NCBI RefSeq assembly: GCF_027111255.2
Contig: NZ_CP114285.2
Span: 4,030,001 to 4,094,000 of the forward strand
DNA length: 64,000 nt
From: Flavobacterium flavigenum
GTDB taxonomy: Bacteria > Bacteroidota > Bacteroidia > Flavobacteriales > Flavobacteriaceae
Direction: 5' to 3'
In this document: positions 61,084-64,000 of the stretch, in pieces
How the letters are laid out: every line of letters starts with the position of its first letter
Numbering within the stretch: position 1 is the first letter of the stretch
Notes under the pieces: model-generated
What the model saw: only the letters and a program-made list of their open reading frames with translations
Told to the model about the DNA's origin: nothing
Databases searched by the model: none
Position numbers and translations under genes: made by a program

Positions 61084-62205
61084 CTATTTATTTATAATTT
61101 TACTTAAGTCAAACATTGGTGCATACATAGATACCATAATAACGCCTACAATGGCTCCAATTACGATAATAATCATAGGTTCCAGAATGACTCCGATCAT
61201 TTTCGTCTGATGGCTTATTTCTTCATTATATTGCTCGGTTAACCTTTCAAACATAGTTTCCAGCTGGTTTACCTGTTCGGCCACTTCTACCATAGAAACC
61301 ATTTTGTTTTCGAAAACCGCATGCTTTTTTAAGCTTTCATTTAAAGAGGCTCCTCTGGTAATGTCTTCTTTTATTTGGTTAATAGCTATTTCAATCGGAT
61401 AAAAGCCAATCATTTTTGCCGTTAAAGTCAGGGAATTAATCAGGGTTGTTTTCGAGGTAATCAATAAGTTCATGGCCTGACAAAACCGTGAAATGTAAAT
61501 TTTCCGAATCAGGTTTCCGAAGTATGGAATTTTTAAAACCATATTGGTAGTAAAAGCCCTGTAGCTGTCTTTGTTTTTTAATAACATATGCATTGCGATT
61601 AACCCCACAATAACGCCAATGACAACAGAAAAAATAAGTCCGGAATGATTGGATATTTTCAGAATAATCTGTGTGCTTTTTGGTAGTTCGCTTCCAAATT
61701 GTTTGAAGACCGAACTAAACATTGGAACCACTTTGTTCAGCATGAAATAAAGGACTAAAATAGTCACCAGCATCACAATCGTAGGATAAGTCATTACAGA
61801 TATGATTTGCCTTTTCATCTGGATTTTTCGGTTGAAATATTTTTGCAATTCACCTAAAACTTCTTCTAATTTTCGGGTTTCTTCACCAATCTGAATACTG
61901 TAATATTCATAAGGTGAAAACTGATTCGTTTCCAGCATCGATTCATAAATACTTCTTCCTTCAACTACTTTTTCCTTGATTTGCAGAATAAGTTCTTTTT
62001 CAAATTTATTATTCGACTGATTGCTTAAAATTTCTAATGCTTTTTTAAAATCGACGCCGGATCGCAAAAGCATGCCCAGTTCCCTGTAGAAAATTTCCTT
62101 TTTTTTATCAGAAAGTTTTTTAGAGAACTGCAAAGAACCGGTTTCAATCCTGAAATCCTTTTTCTCTGCCTTTGGGGCTTTGTATGAAGTTAAATCAAAA
62201 CTCAT
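61084..62205 (-). CDS. GspF/PilC-type inner-membrane platform protein
   Basis: A 373-residue polytopic protein with two T2SSF domains. The first is about 35-160 (FYRELGMLLRSGVDFKKALEIL, YEYYSIQIGEETRKLEEVLGEL). The second is about 235-355 (FCQAMNLLITSKTTLINSLTL, MVSMVEVAEQVNQLETMFERL). Three membrane helices lie near 140-160, 185-205 and 340-360, with KVVPMF after the first. It anchors the ATPase and pseudopilus assembly. It overlaps the upstream prepilin gene by 1 bp. Confidence 0.93.
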   Translation of the reverse strand: MSFDLTSYKAPKAEKKDFRIETGSLQFSKKLSDKKKEIFYRELGMLLRSGVDFKKALEILSNQSNNKFEKELILQIKEKVVEGRSIYESMLETNQFSPYEYYSIQIGEETRKLEEVLGELQKYFNRKIQMKRQIISVMTYPTIVMLVTILVLYFMLNKVVPMFSSVFKQFGSELPKSTQIILKISNHSGLIFSVVIGVIVGLIAMHMLLKNKDSYRAFTTNMVLKIPYFGNLIRKIYISRFCQAMNLLITSKTTLINSLTLTAKMIGFYPIEIAINQIKEDITRGASLNESLKKHAVFENKMVSMVEVAEQVNQLETMFERLTEQYNEEISHQTKMIGVILEPMIIIVIGAIVGVIMVSMYAPMFDLSKIINK

Positions 62206-62705
62206 TATTTTCTAATTGTTTGTAATAATTCATTAGGATATACTCTTTTGTAAAATCGTAAATCCATTTCCTTTTCGTTTGATTCGATATTTAATTTTAT
62301 TTTTTGAAAAACAAATTGTTCCGATTTGCTTTTTACGGTATCCATTATCATTCGGTTCAGTTTTATTCGGAATGTATCAACGAAAGTTTCACTGTTTCTC
62401 AGGATGTAATCGTCTGAAAATTGATACGAAACTCTTTCTCCTGCATATCCGTTAAACGCTATTTCAGTTTCATAAACCGTCATTTTTTCCTGCTCAAAAA
62501 TATCTTTGTTCAGACTATATGTTAGTCTGTTCAGATCATTTACCAATTGATTCTGGTTTTTAAAGTCCAGCATTCTTCCGGTAACAATCGAAAAAATAAC
62601 AAACAAAATCCCCATGATAATAGCCGTTATAGCCATACCAACAACCGCTTCGATAATCGAAAAAGCGGGTACAGATTTTGAGTTTTTACGGACGGATCTG
62701 AACAT
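62205..62705 (-). CDS. Minor pseudopilin (GspJ-like)
   Basis: A prepilin of 166 residues when started at the ATG at 62705; the earlier ATG at 62774 would overlap the preceding gene by 89 bp and give an unusually long leader. Predicted cleavage is PA/FSIIE with Glu at +5 (E19), then the helix VVGMAITAIIMGILFVIFSIV. The soluble part includes RLTYSLNKDIFEQEKMTVYE and ends in NELLQTIRK. Size and content suggest a minor pseudopilin of the GspJ kind. Confidence 0.75.
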   Translation of the reverse strand: MFRSVRKNSKSVPAFSIIEAVVGMAITAIIMGILFVIFSIVTGRMLDFKNQNQLVNDLNRLTYSLNKDIFEQEKMTVYETEIAFNGYAGERVSYQFSDDYILRNSETFVDTFRIKLNRMIMDTVKSKSEQFVFQKIKLNIESNEKEMDLRFYKRVYPNELLQTIRK

Positions 62706-63030
62706 AAAAACTTTTTTGAAATTTGAATTGCGCACTGTCTTTATAGTCGATCGAAATCTTTTTAAGTTCAGCATTGATATTTTCTTCTTTTATCAAAAGG
62801 TTTTCATCCTCGCTTTCGTTAGACAAGGAATCACTTTTTAATTGGGATAAATAAAAAAGCTCATTGACCTTATTTTGAGTGCTGTAAAATTTAGCAGAAG
62901 TTTTTGGTGTGTAAACCGAAGCAAAAATCATGACGGCAAAATACAGGCAGATCGAAATAATCGTCAGGGCAATAACCGATTCTAATATGGAGTTGGCTGC
63001 GAGTTTATAATACTTTTTTGATAACACCAT
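62686..63030 (-). CDS. Minor pseudopilin-like protein (GspH/I type)
   Basis: A 114-residue protein with a 12-residue leader, predicted prepilin cleavage AA/NSILE with Glu at +5 (E17), and the helix SVIALTIISICLYFAVMIFASV. The remaining 70 residues are hydrophilic. It overlaps the gene before it by 26 bp and the gene after it by 20 bp, so translation of the three is tightly coupled. Confidence 0.72.
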   Translation of the reverse strand: MVLSKKYYKLAANSILESVIALTIISICLYFAVMIFASVYTPKTSAKFYSTQNKVNELFYLSQLKSDSLSNESEDENLLIKEENINAELKKISIDYKDSAQFKFQKSFYVQIRP

Positions 63031-64000
63031 AGGTTGTTTTTTGAGTGTTAAACAATGGAATCGAAATATAATAATCAGGACGTTTTTCGGTATTGATTTC
63101 GATATCGCTGATCAGGTTTTCGTAGGAAGACGAACTCGTTTTCAGAAAAAACCGATTCGTATAAACCGAACCGTAAACATTGCTCCTGAGCATGAGTTTT
63201 CCGCTGCAGTACAAATCGCCAAACAGGAGTCCGTCTTCGTCTATTTCGATTGTATTTTTATCCATCCTATCCGTTGTGCTGCCAAATAAAACAACAGCAC
63301 CGGTTATCTGACAGCCTTTTTTTATTTTTATTTTAGATTCTTCGATACTTTCATTATACACGCAAATTACCGATGGATACTTTAAAGTAACTTTTTCTTC
63401 CAATTCAATTCCTTTGATTGCAAAAGCCTGAACGGTTCCTTTAAAACCTTCTTCAAAAGTTATTTTGGGAGCCATTAAAATCACATCTTCGAGGACTGCA
63501 TTTTTTTTAACCCGGATAGAATCTTCAGATCGTAAGATGAAATTACCTTTGAAGATGATATTTCCTAAAGTCGATTTTACCTGAATTTCTTTGGTGGCAT
63601 TAAAAAAAGAATTGTAGTACAAAGAATCTTTTGGTTTTTCTACCTCAGAGAGTTTAATTTTTTCAGATTTTATGCCTTGAAATATTTTTTTGAAATCAGG
63701 ATTTATTTCGGGTAAAAAAGGTTCTGAAATAGTTTTTTCTCCTTTTACAACAAGCTGATTCAGGTTGTTGTTGATATAAGACGTTTCAATAAATGGACTT
63801 GGGAGCTGATTATTTCCGATCAGTTTTACTTTTCCGGAATAGTAGAGCGATTTTGATAAGTTGGTCAGATAAATGGCATTTTTATCCGTATTTCTTGCGC
63901 CAACAAAATGTACAGATGAAACCGTGTCGTTTGATACATAGGATTTGGCTAAAACCAAAGACAGCAGCCCGTATGGTTTTGTTTCGTAGCTGCCTTCAAT
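63005..64000 (-). CDS. Beta-rich protein at the head of the visible T2SS-like operon (5' end outside window)
   Basis: The frame is open from the right edge to a stop at 63005, so the N-terminus is missing; a TTG at 63958 is internal. The visible 331 residues alternate short beta-strands with turns (IIFKGNFILRSEDSIRVKKNA, GCQITGAVVLFGS, EIDEDGLLFGDLYCSGKLML, SNVYGSVYTNRFFL). This resembles a right-handed beta-helix or bactofilin-like solenoid. I do not recognise the family. It overlaps the next prepilin gene by 26 bp, so it belongs to the operon. It might be a large minor component, but whether it starts with a prepilin signal cannot be seen. Confidence 0.65.
   Translation of the reverse strand: MEGSYETKPYGLLSLVLAKSYVSNDTVSSVHFVGARNTDKNAIYLTNLSKSLYYSGKVKLIGNNQLPSPFIETSYINNNLNQLVVKGEKTISEPFLPEINPDFKKIFQGIKSEKIKLSEVEKPKDSLYYNSFFNATKEIQVKSTLGNIIFKGNFILRSEDSIRVKKNAVLEDVILMAPKITFEEGFKGTVQAFAIKGIELEEKVTLKYPSVICVYNESIEESKIKIKKGCQITGAVVLFGSTTDRMDKNTIEIDEDGLLFGDLYCSGKLMLRSNVYGSVYTNRFFLKTSSSSYENLISDIEINTEKRPDYYISIPLFNTQKTTYGVIKKVL

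Noticed and set aside
62706..62774. Upstream in-frame ATG at 62774 for the GspJ-like prepilin
   Set aside because: It would overlap the preceding gene by 89 bp and give an atypically long prepilin leader; the ATG at 62705 gives a normal 14-residue leader.

Overview
The window looks like chromosomal DNA of a Bacteroidota species, most likely Flavobacterium or a close relative. It is AT-rich. It carries three SusC/SusD pairs, a type IX secretion C-terminal sorting domain, many lipoproteins with acidic residues after the lipobox cysteine, and several promoters of the Bacteroidota -7 type (TAnnTTTG). I saw no rRNA, tRNA or CRISPR array.

Layout. (1) 1-5939, minus: the N-terminal 1,830 codons of a giant SpvB/FG-GAP/RHS protein that runs off the left edge, preceded by a small T9SS-sorted protein. 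(2) 6314-12216, minus: a four-gene operon (ABC ATPase, TonB-dependent siderophore-type receptor, two DUF3526-type ABC permeases) closed by a clear terminator. Upstream of it is a small His/Cys-rich envelope protein whose promoter overlaps a Zur/Fur-like inverted repeat. (3) 12952-14291: an intact IS256-family insertion sequence with imperfect inverted repeats and an 8-bp target duplication, next to an HxlR-type regulator that has no start codon. (4) 14777-30172, minus: one compact operon of about 15 kb encoding a four-FAS1 lipoprotein, SusC, SusD, two more FAS1 lipoproteins, SusC and SusD. It contains no hydrolase.

(5) 30578-53588, mostly plus: a polysaccharide utilization locus for alpha-mannan-like glycans. 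It encodes a ROK sugar kinase, a type II phosphomannose isomerase cupin, a LacI regulator, SusC, SusD, a SusE/F-like lipoprotein, GH76, GH2, GH92, GH125, GH92, GH97 and, after a small repeat protein on the other strand, an MFS sugar porter. LacI-type palindromes built on ACTAAAACGTTTTAGT lie at three promoters and tie kinase/isomerase, SusC and porter into one regulon. In this scheme GH76 cuts the backbone at the surface, SusC/D import oligosaccharides, GH92/GH125 release mannose in the periplasm, the porter imports it, and the kinase plus isomerase feed it to fructose-6-phosphate. Both GH92 enzymes have Gln where the family's catalytic-acid Glu is expected, which suggests mannosyl-phosphate or otherwise unusual substrates.

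(6) 53630-64000, minus: a type II secretion/type IV pilus-like gene cluster (pseudopilins, GspF, GspG, A24 peptidase, GspE, secretin, PilN/GspL-like, PilO/GspM-like, a fibronectin-like lipoprotein, a PilP/GspC-like protein), with nearly all genes overlapping or a few bases apart. Its 5' end lies beyond the right edge.

The best candidates for undescribed biology are the hydrolase-free FAS1-SusCD operon, the GNQP-type GH92 pair, and the T2SS-like cluster with its embedded lipoprotein.
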